A stretch of 64,000 nt of DNA from assembly GCF_026000375.1 (NCBI RefSeq), contig NZ_AP026708.1:1800501-1864500 (forward strand), written 5' to 3'. How positions within the stretch are numbered: position 1 is the first letter of the stretch; each line of letters opens with the position of its first letter. Positions 16,602 to 25,454 of this stretch are shown piece by piece. The notes beneath the pieces are model-generated. The model was given only the letters and a program-made list of their open reading frames with translations, had not been told where the DNA came from and did not search any database. A program made the translations under genes and the position numbers. Source of the stretch: Pseudodesulfovibrio portus. GTDB taxonomy: Bacteria; Desulfobacterota; Desulfovibrionia; Desulfovibrionales; Desulfovibrionaceae.

Positions 16602-17360
16602 TTAATATTCGAGACGAAGCTCGACTGCCCTATTCAACTTCATCCTAAGATGTTCCCATTTTGGGACGACTCGGGACAACAGGCGATAAAACGCTGCCGA
16701 GTGGTTCCTGACGCGCAAATGGCAAAGTTCGTGGAAAATCACGTACTCGATGCAATCCTTCGGCGCTGCGACAAGCTCAGGGTTCAGGATGAGCGTACCG
16801 CTATTGGTACAGCTTCCCCAACGTTTCCGCATCCGAAGCATTCGCCACTCCGGAATGGTTTTCGCGCCGATCCCGGAAGTTCTCTCCAGGCACGATCCCA
16901 CCAGGGAATGGAAAATCGCATCCGCCCGATCACGAAGCCACGCATCAACCAGTTTCTTGGCCACATCTGCGCCATCCTGGGCCAGGAGGGTCACTTCCAG
17001 ATGCGCTCCCTTGAGCTTGGCTGAACGTTCGTGGCCAACCAACAGCTTCAACCGATATTGCCGTCCCAGATACCTGATTTCCTCGCCGGAGACATATCGC
17101 CTGGCCGGGATGGCCGGGGGATAAGCCGCGAATATCCTCTGCTGCTTGAGGACCCAAGCTCCCCGGCTTTTCACCTTGGCCGCTATCTCATCGACAGTTG
17201 CCGTCCGAGGCGCATCCGTGACGACGGTACCATCGGGGAAGACATGGATGGCCAAGGTCTTCCTGGTCGCTGGCCGGATGGAGTAATCGATTCTGGTGGT
17301 CCCGTAATGTACGGAACCGCGGGCTGGCAAATCAGGCAAGGTCTCGTCTCTTGGCAACAA
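16602..17360 (-). CDS. YgjP/SprT-like zinc metalloprotease of type I restriction loci
   Basis: 252 residues, DUF45/WLM-type metallopeptidase. The zinc motif is HELCHLRVRNH near residue 210, with an acidic/aromatic YVIFHELCH context and WGSC before it. Such proteins are often found at the end of hsdMSR operons; their role there is not established, though turnover of HsdR is an attractive idea. The longest frame begins at TTG and overlaps hsdR by 29 bases. Nearby TTG codons could be the true start, so the first ten residues are uncertain. Confidence 0.75.
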   Translation of the reverse strand: MLPRDETLPDLPARGSVHYGTTRIDYSIRPATRKTLAIHVFPDGTVVTDAPRTATVDEIAAKVKSRGAWVLKQQRIFAAYPPAIPARRYVSGEEIRYLGRQYRLKLLVGHERSAKLKGAHLEVTLLAQDGADVAKKLVDAWLRDRADAIFHSLVGSCLERTSGIGAKTIPEWRMLRMRKRWGSCTNSGTLILNPELVAAPKDCIEYVIFHELCHLRVRNHSAAFYRLLSRVVPKWEHLRMKLNRAVELRLEY

Positions 17361-20300
17361 GAATCAATTTGTCGATGACAGCATCTATCACTTCGCCGGG
17401 AAATGTCACACCGGATGATTCCGAAGCGTCATACAAAACGTCTTCAATATCGTTCTTCATTTCGTTGACAATATCAATATTGTCGCTCCAATCCCTGATT
17501 TTCCTGGATGTTACGGCGTCGTCTATGGATATCGCCATCTGGGGCAAGGAAGCTTCGGCGATCTGCCCTTCCAGCATTTCCCCCAGGATTCCGAAGTAAA
17601 CGGCGGCTTCGTCCTTGCCCTTGAGGGACGGCGGCAGGTTGCCACGTTCCCCCTGTTGCAAGTCATCCAGCAGTCCCCGCATCTTGCCGAGATATTCGGC
17701 ATCGGAAAGCCGGTGCGCACGATGGCTGCTGATGGTTTCATTGATGATTTCCGACAGGCGCTTGAAGAGGACCGGGTCCTCGTCCATCCTGACGGTGATC
17801 GTCTTTTTCACACGGGCCGCAATGTGGTCGGCCTTGGCGGCATCCCCCTGGATCAGCTCCAACTGTTGCTCGAAGGTGTCCACGGCAAAGATATCCACCG
17901 GGGCGACCACCTCCTGCACGGCATCCGCTCCGATGTGCTTGCTGACCATGTTCTTGAGCTGTTGCTCGTAGGCCGAGTAATCCACGGCCTCGCCGAACCG
18001 ATGCTTGACGGCGTTGCGAAGGTTCAGGAAATCCTTCAAATCGGCCTTGTACCGGCGGATCGTCTTCTCGGGCGTATTGTCGAGAAACCGCGCGCTGCTC
18101 AGCGCCAGTTGCAGGGTGTTGGCAAAGAGGCGCAGGGCATCGTAAAACCGCTCCCGGATATCTTCCGGCTCCAGGGCCAGTTGCATGGCCTCGATGTCCG
18201 CCTTGTTCCCGACTTCCTTGAAAATCTCCCAGACATTGGCGTGCCTGGCCTTGAGTTGTTCGATTTCGCCGCTGACGTCGAGAATGGTGTTCTCGATGTC
18301 GGCCCGGTCGAACCCTTCCTTTTCCAGGGCGGCATAGGTGTCGATGGCTTCATTCAAGGCTCCGAAGATGCCCCGGTAATCCACCACCAGGCCGTAATCC
18401 TTGCCGTCCCACAAACGGTTCACCCGGGCGATAGCCTGAAGGATGTTGTGCTCCTTGAGGTTCTTGTCCAGGTATAAAACGCTATTCCGGGGCGCATCGA
18501 ACCCGGTGAGAAGCTTGTCGATGACGATCAGGATTTCTGGGTCGTCATTGTGATTGAAGGCGTTGATGATGCTTTCGAGATACTGTTTCTCGTTGCCGTA
18601 CCGGCGCATCATGTCGTTCCAGAACACCTGCACCTCGGGCATCTTGGATTCATCGGTGGAGGTGTTGCCCTCTCGGCTGTCAGGGGAAGACATGACCACG
18701 GCCACGGAGACTTCGTCCTGTTCCTCGAAACACCGCAGGTAGGCCAACGCCGTCGACCGGCTGGCAACGGCGAACTGGGCCTTCTTGCCGGTGCCCTTGC
18801 AAAACTGTTTGAAATGCTGGGCGATGTCATAGGCGACTTCGGCGATACGCGACTCGGCGGAAAAGAGTTGCTCGGCCTGCTTGAATTTCTTTTTGAGATC
18901 GCTTTTCTGCTCGGGGGTCAGCCCCTCGGTGATACGGTCGAACCACTTATCCAGTTCGGCATCGTCCCCGTGCAGTTCGCTCATGCGGCCTTCGTACCTG
19001 AGCGGGGCCACGGCCCGGTCCTGGACCGCCTGGTTCATGGTGTACTTGTGGATGAAGCCGCCGAACTGGTCGGCCGTGCTCTTCTCCTTCTTCAGGAGCG
19101 GCGTGCCAGTGAACCCGATATAGCAGGCGTTGGGGAAGACCACGCGCATCTTGGCATGGCTCTGGCCGTATTGGCTGCGATGGCTTTCGTCCACCAGCAC
19201 GAAGATGTTCCGGTCCTCGTCCTTGGTGCGCTTGTTGGCCACGGTCTCGAACTTGTCGATGATGGTGGTGACGATGGAGGCGCGTTCCCCGGCAATGAGC
19301 TTGAGCAGGTGTTCCCCGGTCCGGGCCTGGACCACGTCCTTGCCACACGCCTTGAAGGTCTTGGAGATCTGGTTGTCCAGGTCGATGCGGTCGGTGACGA
19401 TGACCACCTTGGGATTCTTGATGCGGGGGTCGATCGCCAGGGCCTTGGCGAGCATGACCATGGTCAGGGATTTGCCCGATCCCGTTGTGTGCCAGATGAC
19501 CCCGCCCCGGCGGCGGCTGTCGCCTTTGACGTCGGTGACCCGGTCCACCGTGGCCTTGACCGCGAAATATTGCTGGTAACGGGCGATTTTCTTGATGCGG
19601 CTGTCGTAGATGATGAAACCGTATATGAGTTCCAGGAGCCGCTCCGGGCGCAGAAGGGAGTGCAGGGTCTTGTCCTGCGGCGTGGGGGTGCGATGCCCGG
19701 AAGTAAGGATGCGCGTCAGGGCATCCCGCTGTTCGTCCGTGGCCTCGACCATGAGCCGGGACCGTTGCGCTTCGGCCAAGGGTGCGTTGACGATGGCGTC
19801 CAGGGCTTCTTTTTGGCCGTCAGCGTCCTCTTCCTTCCAGATCGACCAGAACTTCGCATCCGTGTCCGTCGTGGCGTACATGGCCCGATTCTGGCTGATT
19901 GAAAGCAATATCTGGCTGTAGATGTACAACTCCGGAATTTCCGTGACCCGCTGGTTGCGAAGATGCTGGCTGATGCCTTCCTTGATGGCCCCGCGCTGGT
20001 CGGGCCGCTTGCACTCGATGATGGCCACGGGAATGCCGTTGACGAACAGCACGATGTCCGGCCGGCGCACGGCATCGGAATGGCGCCGCTCGAACTCGAA
20101 CTCGTCGCACATGTGGTAGACGTTATTCTCCGGGTGTTCCCAATCGATGTATTTCAGGGAATGGCTTTTCACGGACCCGTCAATGGTCTGCTCCAGGCTG
20201 ATGCCGAGGGTGAGCAGGTCATAGATCTGTTCGCTGGTGGCGATCAGGCTGTCGAACGGCACCTGGGCGATCTCCCGAACGGCCCGCGCGATATTGGCAT

Positions 20301-20508
20301 CCGAGAACTCGTGCTCCCGCCCCTTGAAGGAGATGGAATTCATCGCCCGCAACCGGGTTTCCAACACGTCCAGCAGGGCCGGCATGGACTTGCGTCCCCC
20401 GCGCATGGCCAGGGCCGTGGAGGGCGGAACATACTCGTAACCGAGCTGTTCCAGCAGGATCAGCGCAGGGGCATGGGATGCGGCGTATTCCTTGAAGTCG
20501 CTAAACAT
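17332..20508 (-). CDS. hsdR: Type I restriction endonuclease, R subunit
   Basis: 1058 residues. The N-terminal nuclease domain shows PDIVLFVNGIPVAIIECKRP (PD-ExK type, near residue 160-180). The motor follows with Walker A HTTGSGKSLTMV, the DEAD-like box VLVDESHRSQYG, GFTGTPLL and IVIDKLLTGFDAPR. The C-terminal 300 residues are helical and would contact the methylase. HsdR cuts and translocates DNA using ATP. It starts four bases after the DUF6119 gene without a strong ribosome site, implying coupling. Its first 40 codons are duplicated in the remnant at 22.3 kb. Confidence 0.95.
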   Translation of the reverse strand: MFSDFKEYAASHAPALILLEQLGYEYVPPSTALAMRGGRKSMPALLDVLETRLRAMNSISFKGREHEFSDANIARAVREIAQVPFDSLIATSEQIYDLLTLGISLEQTIDGSVKSHSLKYIDWEHPENNVYHMCDEFEFERRHSDAVRRPDIVLFVNGIPVAIIECKRPDQRGAIKEGISQHLRNQRVTEIPELYIYSQILLSISQNRAMYATTDTDAKFWSIWKEEDADGQKEALDAIVNAPLAEAQRSRLMVEATDEQRDALTRILTSGHRTPTPQDKTLHSLLRPERLLELIYGFIIYDSRIKKIARYQQYFAVKATVDRVTDVKGDSRRRGGVIWHTTGSGKSLTMVMLAKALAIDPRIKNPKVVIVTDRIDLDNQISKTFKACGKDVVQARTGEHLLKLIAGERASIVTTIIDKFETVANKRTKDEDRNIFVLVDESHRSQYGQSHAKMRVVFPNACYIGFTGTPLLKKEKSTADQFGGFIHKYTMNQAVQDRAVAPLRYEGRMSELHGDDAELDKWFDRITEGLTPEQKSDLKKKFKQAEQLFSAESRIAEVAYDIAQHFKQFCKGTGKKAQFAVASRSTALAYLRCFEEQDEVSVAVVMSSPDSREGNTSTDESKMPEVQVFWNDMMRRYGNEKQYLESIINAFNHNDDPEILIVIDKLLTGFDAPRNSVLYLDKNLKEHNILQAIARVNRLWDGKDYGLVVDYRGIFGALNEAIDTYAALEKEGFDRADIENTILDVSGEIEQLKARHANVWEIFKEVGNKADIEAMQLALEPEDIRERFYDALRLFANTLQLALSSARFLDNTPEKTIRRYKADLKDFLNLRNAVKHRFGEAVDYSAYEQQLKNMVSKHIGADAVQEVVAPVDIFAVDTFEQQLELIQGDAAKADHIAARVKKTITVRMDEDPVLFKRLSEIINETISSHRAHRLSDAEYLGKMRGLLDDLQQGERGNLPPSLKGKDEAAVYFGILGEMLEGQIAEASLPQMAISIDDAVTSRKIRDWSDNIDIVNEMKNDIEDVLYDASESSGVTFPGEVIDAVIDKLILVAKRRDLA

Positions 20509-20512
20509 GTCC

Positions 20513-22108
20513 CTACACCGTCTTGTCCTTGATAAACATGCATTCTATCTCGACGCCAGCAAGGCGCAATTTGTGGATTGCATTCCTCAAGCTGATACAA
20601 GAAAAAAGGGGCAGGTTTTTCGATTTCGCTCGCATGTCTTTATGCGTAACAATCCCATAGACCACCTTGAGTTTGTTCCCGGATACCGCTCCAAGATACA
20701 ACTTCTTGTCGTTGGCACCGATATTAGATTCAATGTTTTCCTCCATGCGCTTGAGCGACTTGGGTTCAAGCTTGATCAGCTCAATCGAGTTGGCTCCCTG
20801 ATTAAACAGGTGGCTGAGTTGAGCCGAACGGGTGTGCCGTTTTATATGGGAAAATGTTGCATGACCTTTTTCAACCGAATACAAATCACAAGGCTCCACA
20901 GGAGTAGAACCTTTTGGGGCGATGTTTTTCTTGTCTAGGCAGACGTACCTTCCATTTTGCTTCACAACATCTTCATTGTATTCTCCTTCATTTTCGTGGG
21001 CATAGTCTGGCAAGGTACATTTCACAAAATATTTGTTCAACTCCTGCCGCATATTGGACACGAAACCCTTTTTAAACCGATACCACTCCCCGTCACTAAA
21101 ATGATAAATATCCCCATCCTTTTCAATCTCACAAAGAATACACTTGAATAGGGGAAACTGCTTCAATACACCCGCGTCGTCATCGGTGCCATCAACCAAA
21201 ATAAGCTTGTGGGTCATGATCTGATCCACATCCTTTTTAGCCAAAACTACCGAATGTGCATTTAAATAGTCATAATAGCTGGACACCGTCACATCGTTAT
21301 ATACGTCACTGCTTCCAACACCAGAAAACCGGCATCCACCGACTTTTTCGAAGTCGATGATATCCGGAACGGTGATGTCGATCCCAGGGCTCCTATTGAT
21401 AAGCCTTTTACAAAGATCATCCCTCAACTTTGCGACAACATCAGGATTCTTTTCGGGTTTAAGGTTGTCGATCGTTGGAAAAATTTCTTCATAATCTTTT
21501 TTATTATAAAGTGTTAGCAACCGTTTGCATACCTTTGTAAGCTGATCCGCATTCACATCAAGCCCTATACGGAGGCTTTCCGCGCCGGTCGCTTGAGAAA
21601 ACGGCTTTGTGATGCCTTTTTCAACTTTTCCAGTCATCCGTTTAATAACGACCCGATCCCCATCAAAATCAAACTCTGCCAAGCCAGAAGGGGTTGGCAT
21701 TTGGGTGCGTTGGCGTTGGGCATTTACCGGGGCAAGCGAATCCGTGCTCAGGATACCTTCGGGTTGAACACTATTCAAAGTAACCCGCAATCCGAAATCG
21801 TAGACGTATGCTGCTGGTTCAAGGTGGTGAAATCCGGTCCCAAACGTAAATGCGAAAACTCTTTTATTGACCGGCAAAAATACAATTGCACCCTTTGAAG
21901 CCTGCTCAAGCTGAACATTGGCCCCCCAATAGTTGACCCACCAAGGAGCATCTGGCTCGCTTTCAAAGACGTACATCCTTCCACCCTCGGGCAAGTTAGC
22001 CGCCTCGACGGGTTCGCCAACGGAATCCAGGGATTCTTCTTTTATAGCATTGGTTGCATCAAACTTTGCCCGCAACAGGTAAATGCTAAAAAACTGTTTT
22101 TTTGCCAT
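20513..22108 (-). CDS. DUF6119 (TIGR04141-like) protein, cargo cassette B of the type I locus
   Basis: 531 residues, cytosolic. It resembles the sporadically distributed TIGR04141/DUF6119 family, often seen near defence genes: MAKKQFFSIYLLR start, GRMYVFESEPDAPWWVNYW, a VFAFTFGTGFHHL block near 100, YDFGLRVTLNSV, and a C-terminal part with FPLFKCILCEI and YFVKCTLPDY. The function is unknown; the recognition is from memory. Base composition is visibly more AT-rich than in hsdM or hsdR. It fits exactly between an hsdS 3' end remnant (gap one base) and the hsdR start (gap four bases), as an inserted cassette would. Confidence 0.7.
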   Translation of the reverse strand: MAKKQFFSIYLLRAKFDATNAIKEESLDSVGEPVEAANLPEGGRMYVFESEPDAPWWVNYWGANVQLEQASKGAIVFLPVNKRVFAFTFGTGFHHLEPAAYVYDFGLRVTLNSVQPEGILSTDSLAPVNAQRQRTQMPTPSGLAEFDFDGDRVVIKRMTGKVEKGITKPFSQATGAESLRIGLDVNADQLTKVCKRLLTLYNKKDYEEIFPTIDNLKPEKNPDVVAKLRDDLCKRLINRSPGIDITVPDIIDFEKVGGCRFSGVGSSDVYNDVTVSSYYDYLNAHSVVLAKKDVDQIMTHKLILVDGTDDDAGVLKQFPLFKCILCEIEKDGDIYHFSDGEWYRFKKGFVSNMRQELNKYFVKCTLPDYAHENEGEYNEDVVKQNGRYVCLDKKNIAPKGSTPVEPCDLYSVEKGHATFSHIKRHTRSAQLSHLFNQGANSIELIKLEPKSLKRMEENIESNIGANDKKLYLGAVSGNKLKVVYGIVTHKDMRAKSKNLPLFSCISLRNAIHKLRLAGVEIECMFIKDKTV

Positions 22109-22109
22109 G

Positions 22110-22363
22110 TCACACTCCTTTCACCCGTGTTTTGCCCGTCAACAGCTGCTGCATGAGGCTCTTTTTCCGTTCTCTAAGGGCGGCAAGTTGGTTGCGATGT
22201 TCTTCGATTTCCGCAACGGCGGCATCGAGGACTTTGGCAACGGCTTCTTGCGCCCTCCACGCATGGCCAGGGCCTTGGTGGGCGGAACGTACTCGTAGCC
22301 GATCTGCTCCAACAGGATCAGGGCAGGGGCATGGGACGCGGCGTATTCCTTGAAGTCCGGCAT
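22110..22363 (-). pseudogene. Recombination scar: hsdR 5' end joined to hsdS 3' end
   Basis: Reading on the minus strand, 22363 to about 22250 encodes MPDFKEYAASHAPALILLEQ and continues to MRGGRK, nearly identical to the first 40 residues of HsdR. From about 22250 to 22110, in another frame, the sequence encodes AEIEEHRNQLAALRERKKSL and the following LLTGK end, nearly identical to the C-terminus of HsdS. The join is out of frame, so no useful protein results, although a 74-residue ORF can be read. It lies exactly between cargo cassettes A and B. Confidence 0.85.
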
Positions 22364-22365
22364 AG

Positions 22366-23133
22366 CTACCCGCCGGTTGCAAACAGGCCAAAGGCCGACG
22401 TCAAAATCTGATAAACCGCATAAAGAGCGGCCACAAATCCGATAAGTTTTGCAGACCAATGCTCGGTCGCCCGAGTAATTTTCACTCGCCAGTTGGACCT
22501 TTTGGTCTTCACCTTTCCCTTGGCCAATCGAAAAAACATACTTTTAAACCAATATGCCTTCGTCATCGTGGACTTATGAAGTTTGACATATTCCTTATTT
22601 ACAAAAGCCTGCACTTCCTCATGACCCGTAAGGAAATCACGCTTTTTCCCACCATTAAGTTCCATGAGCTTTAACATTTTGGGATCATCCACACACTTGT
22701 TCCCGTAGATGGCCTGTATCAATGCCGACAGGTTGTATCGCCTGGAATCTTCAATATGGGGAGGCTCTTCCTTCGTGAGAACACGGTATCGATGCTCGAT
22801 TGCTTCAAATCCGTAATTGATATTGGTCATATTCCAATGAAGCCAGTAGGCATCTTGGTGAGCACCAACAAAGGCAAAAAATTTGCCAAGCATCTTGGCT
22901 TCGAGCACGTCGTAATGGTCAGAAATATTGTCTCTCGCAATGCCTTCGATTTCCGCGATGAGGTGAATGGAAAAACTATGCATCGTATCGCTATCGATGT
23001 GCAGCACGGCGATAGACGTTACTCGCGGCGAGTACCCTTCATTTGCGTCATTAAGATTCTGGCAAGAATAATGAATGATGAATACTGCCGGTAAACTCTT
23101 TTTCAAAAACTCGACGGTCTCTTTCGCTTTCAC
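22366..23133 (-). CDS. Unknown protein with C-terminal membrane segment, cargo cassette A
   Basis: 255 residues, family not recognised. An N-terminal alpha/beta domain (about 1-130) begins with VFIIHYSCQNLND, contains strand-like segments TSIAVLHID and MHSFSIHLIAE, an acidic YDVLEAKMLGKFFAFV helix, and HWNMTNINYGFEAIEHRY. The order acid-Leu near the start, D/E later and H-x-x-N/Y recalls RNase H-fold or DEDD-type proteins, but no motif is decisive. The last 30 residues are a hydrophobic segment (KLIGFVAALYAVYQILTSAF), so the protein may be tail-anchored. It lies six bases after the DUF4917 gene and ends three bases before the hsdR-like start of the scar. Confidence 0.65.
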   Translation of the reverse strand: MKAKETVEFLKKSLPAVFIIHYSCQNLNDANEGYSPRVTSIAVLHIDSDTMHSFSIHLIAEIEGIARDNISDHYDVLEAKMLGKFFAFVGAHQDAYWLHWNMTNINYGFEAIEHRYRVLTKEEPPHIEDSRRYNLSALIQAIYGNKCVDDPKMLKLMELNGGKKRDFLTGHEEVQAFVNKEYVKLHKSTMTKAYWFKSMFFRLAKGKVKTKRSNWRVKITRATEHWSAKLIGFVAALYAVYQILTSAFGLFATGG

Positions 23134-23139
23134 TCTGGA

Positions 23140-24156
23140 TTACCCCCATACAGCGGCGCTTGCACAATCGAAGTAGAAAACGGCCAAGTCGTTTCGCCTC
23201 GGGCTATCCCTACGAAGCAAAACCATCTGGTCCACCCGGGAACGGATACGCTGGTTGGATTCGCTGTTTTCATCCCCATACAATCCGACGAATATGGACC
23301 TCACTTTGCCCATCTCAATGGTCCGAAGGATGTGCTCATCGTTCTCCGAAAAAGAAACCCCATAGGTGAAAATCGACCCTGAGATTTCGGCAAGGCTCCG
23401 CAGCCCTTTGTGAAGATAGGCGCTATGCTGGATTTTCTTCATTTTCTGTTGGGAAGTGCCTTCCGCCACAAAAAGCGGAAACTTGTTTGCAGCGACTGCC
23501 TCTTGGGCCTGGTCTATCAGGGGGACAGTTGAACGGACCCAGGTGTTTTTCTGGATTTGGTGACCAGCATCAAAAAGATGAAGACCGCCGTGCAGAAAAT
23601 ACACGTTTTGGCCCCGTGAATCCCCCCTGTCCCAGACGACGTAGACAGCGTCGGGATCATCGGGATCGTTTTTGAACCCGTCGTTGTTTGCCAGATCGCT
23701 GTTCATCAAAACCCAATACAGCAGGATGTCATAATTCAGCGAGTAGAGTTTGCCGCCGGAGCCGAGGAAGTTGCCCAGAAAAAACTTGCAGGCTTCATAC
23801 TCGGCAAACGAAATATCCCCAGGGCGTTCGGGATGCTTGTTGGCGATGGTCGTGACCAAAATCTCTTTGATTCGGAGAGCGTCCTGTTGCATTTGCGCAT
23901 CGACGCCAGGTGTTGGCCCCAAATAATGGGGCAAGACCTTCGCCCCCGACTCCAGGGTTTTCACCACCTCTTCAAAATCCGTTGTGCCGAGCGCTGAAAA
24001 GATTCCCCGCAAATGTTCGTTCCCGGAAAAATCGGCCTGTTCAAACAACGTGTCGTATCGAAAAATATCCGGCTTAAGCGCGATGCTAAACCCGTTGCCA
24101 AGCAAGAGATGCTTCTTATTTTCAGCCCGTTGAAGTGCTTCTTGGAACGAAAGCAT
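23140..24156 (-). CDS. DUF4917 (SIR2-like) protein, cargo cassette A
   Basis: 338 residues. The N-terminal KKHLLLGNGFSIAL with a following RYDTLFEQADF, the mid-protein YSLNYDILLYWVL, YFLHGGLHLFD and the late SIFTYGVSFSENDEHIL are the motif series of DUF4917, a family with a SIR2-like nucleotide-binding fold. SIR2-like proteins in defence loci commonly degrade NAD+ after phage sensing; that role here is inference. It follows hsdS by 32 bases and is coupled to a gene for a membrane-tailed protein, so the pair looks like a two-gene defence cassette. Confidence 0.75.
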   Translation of the reverse strand: MLSFQEALQRAENKKHLLLGNGFSIALKPDIFRYDTLFEQADFSGNEHLRGIFSALGTTDFEEVVKTLESGAKVLPHYLGPTPGVDAQMQQDALRIKEILVTTIANKHPERPGDISFAEYEACKFFLGNFLGSGGKLYSLNYDILLYWVLMNSDLANNDGFKNDPDDPDAVYVVWDRGDSRGQNVYFLHGGLHLFDAGHQIQKNTWVRSTVPLIDQAQEAVAANKFPLFVAEGTSQQKMKKIQHSAYLHKGLRSLAEISGSIFTYGVSFSENDEHILRTIEMGKVRSIFVGLYGDENSESNQRIRSRVDQMVLLRRDSPRRNDLAVFYFDCASAAVWG

Positions 24157-24188
24157 TTATTCCTCCTTCCTGTTGTCAGAAATCATAA

Positions 24189-25454
24189 TCAGGATACTTT
24201 GACCCGCACTTTTCCGGTCAAAAGCTGCTGCATGAGGCCCTTTTTCTGTTCCTTGAGGGCGGCGAGCTGGGTGCGATGCTCCTCGATTTCCGCGACCGAG
24301 GTGTCCAGCACCTCAACAATTTTAGCTTGTTCCTCCGTTGTTGGCGGAAGCATAATTGTCTCTTTCAACCAGAGCTTCGGATTGAAAGTCATCTTTTCAA
24401 TATGAACACCGTAACTTGACCTGTACGCCTTATGGTACATCTCCTTGGTTTTACATAACCAATTGAAGAATCGAATATCGAGTGTACTTGGGTCACGGGC
24501 CACGTAGGATAAATACGAATCGGAAACGTGATAACCGTCAAATTTTGCGGTCGTGAGGCCGGTTGCCCCATGAACCACCTGCATTTTTGAAATCAAGAAA
24601 TCTCCTTCCAGGGCCGTATTCATTTTTTTGGTCAATATCTCTGAGCCGCGCAAAGTCTGGCGATGAAAAAGGCCCCCAGAAGCTCTTCTCAGGCTAAGCA
24701 ATTTATACGATGCGTCATCATCCCAAACAACCGGACGCTTGACCTGCCTCAGCAGCTTGCCAATGCTCATTTCCTTCCACGTTTCCCCGGCGAATTCCCC
24801 GAACCGCACCTTGCTCGTCAGAAGCCGTTGCATGAGACCCGCTTTCCGCCGCTCCTTGGCCTCGATCAGGGCCTCGGTCTTCTCGATGGCGCGGTCCCAG
24901 GTGGCAAGGGTTTTGACAATCAGCCTTTGCTCCATTGCCGACGGAACAGGAATGGGTAAATCTTTGCAAAGCTGAATGGTAAGATTTTGTTGCCCAGAAG
25001 TTTTCTTTGAAAAGCTTTCAAGCCATTTCAAAGCAACAGAACTCATCAAGTAATGTAGCAAGTATGTATTAGTGATTTTTGTAGAAGAGGCTCGAAATAT
25101 TATAACCGCTTGGTTTAAGTTGTATTCTCCAAACTCTTCATTCAATAGAGCAAATTGCCCCAAAGGGGGGCCGACAATATTCATCAAAATATCGCCAGGA
25201 TATGCTTTAGATCTGGCGAGAAACCCTGAATGGATTTCGCGGGACACATATTTTATGTCATTAAAATTTGGTCGCCCTTGGAAAGTGAGATTTGTCACCC
25301 GAAGGAATGGTATTTCTCCTTTATCAGCGAGATCCCCACTGGGGGGAGTCGTACCCTTGGTGATTTTTGAGCATAAAGAATTGGCCTCTATCACCTCCCA
25401 ATCATTGGGTATCAGGCCAAGCCCTTTTACTCGCTGCATGTTTTGACTTGTCAT
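24189..25454 (-). CDS. hsdS: Type I restriction specificity subunit, two target domains
   Basis: 421 residues with the usual two target-recognition domains, each followed by a conserved helix. The central helix (EQRLIVKTLATWDRAIEKTE, then LIEAKERRKAGLMQRLLTSK) and the C-terminal helix (EQAKIVEVLDTSVAEIEEHR, then LAALKEQKKGLMQQLLTGK) are clear internal repeats. HsdS sets the recognition sequence of the HsdM/HsdR complex. Its ATG overlaps the dinD stop (ATGA). The second target domain is AT-rich, as often seen in exchanged domains. Its 3' end is duplicated in the scar at 22.1-22.25 kb. Confidence 0.93.
   Translation of the reverse strand: MTSQNMQRVKGLGLIPNDWEVIEANSLCSKITKGTTPPSGDLADKGEIPFLRVTNLTFQGRPNFNDIKYVSREIHSGFLARSKAYPGDILMNIVGPPLGQFALLNEEFGEYNLNQAVIIFRASSTKITNTYLLHYLMSSVALKWLESFSKKTSGQQNLTIQLCKDLPIPVPSAMEQRLIVKTLATWDRAIEKTEALIEAKERRKAGLMQRLLTSKVRFGEFAGETWKEMSIGKLLRQVKRPVVWDDDASYKLLSLRRASGGLFHRQTLRGSEILTKKMNTALEGDFLISKMQVVHGATGLTTAKFDGYHVSDSYLSYVARDPSTLDIRFFNWLCKTKEMYHKAYRSSYGVHIEKMTFNPKLWLKETIMLPPTTEEQAKIVEVLDTSVAEIEEHRTQLAALKEQKKGLMQQLLTGKVRVKVS

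Noticed and set aside
22139..22459. A 106-codon ORF as a real gene
   Set aside because: It is the hsdR start remnant continued out of frame through the hsdS end remnant.
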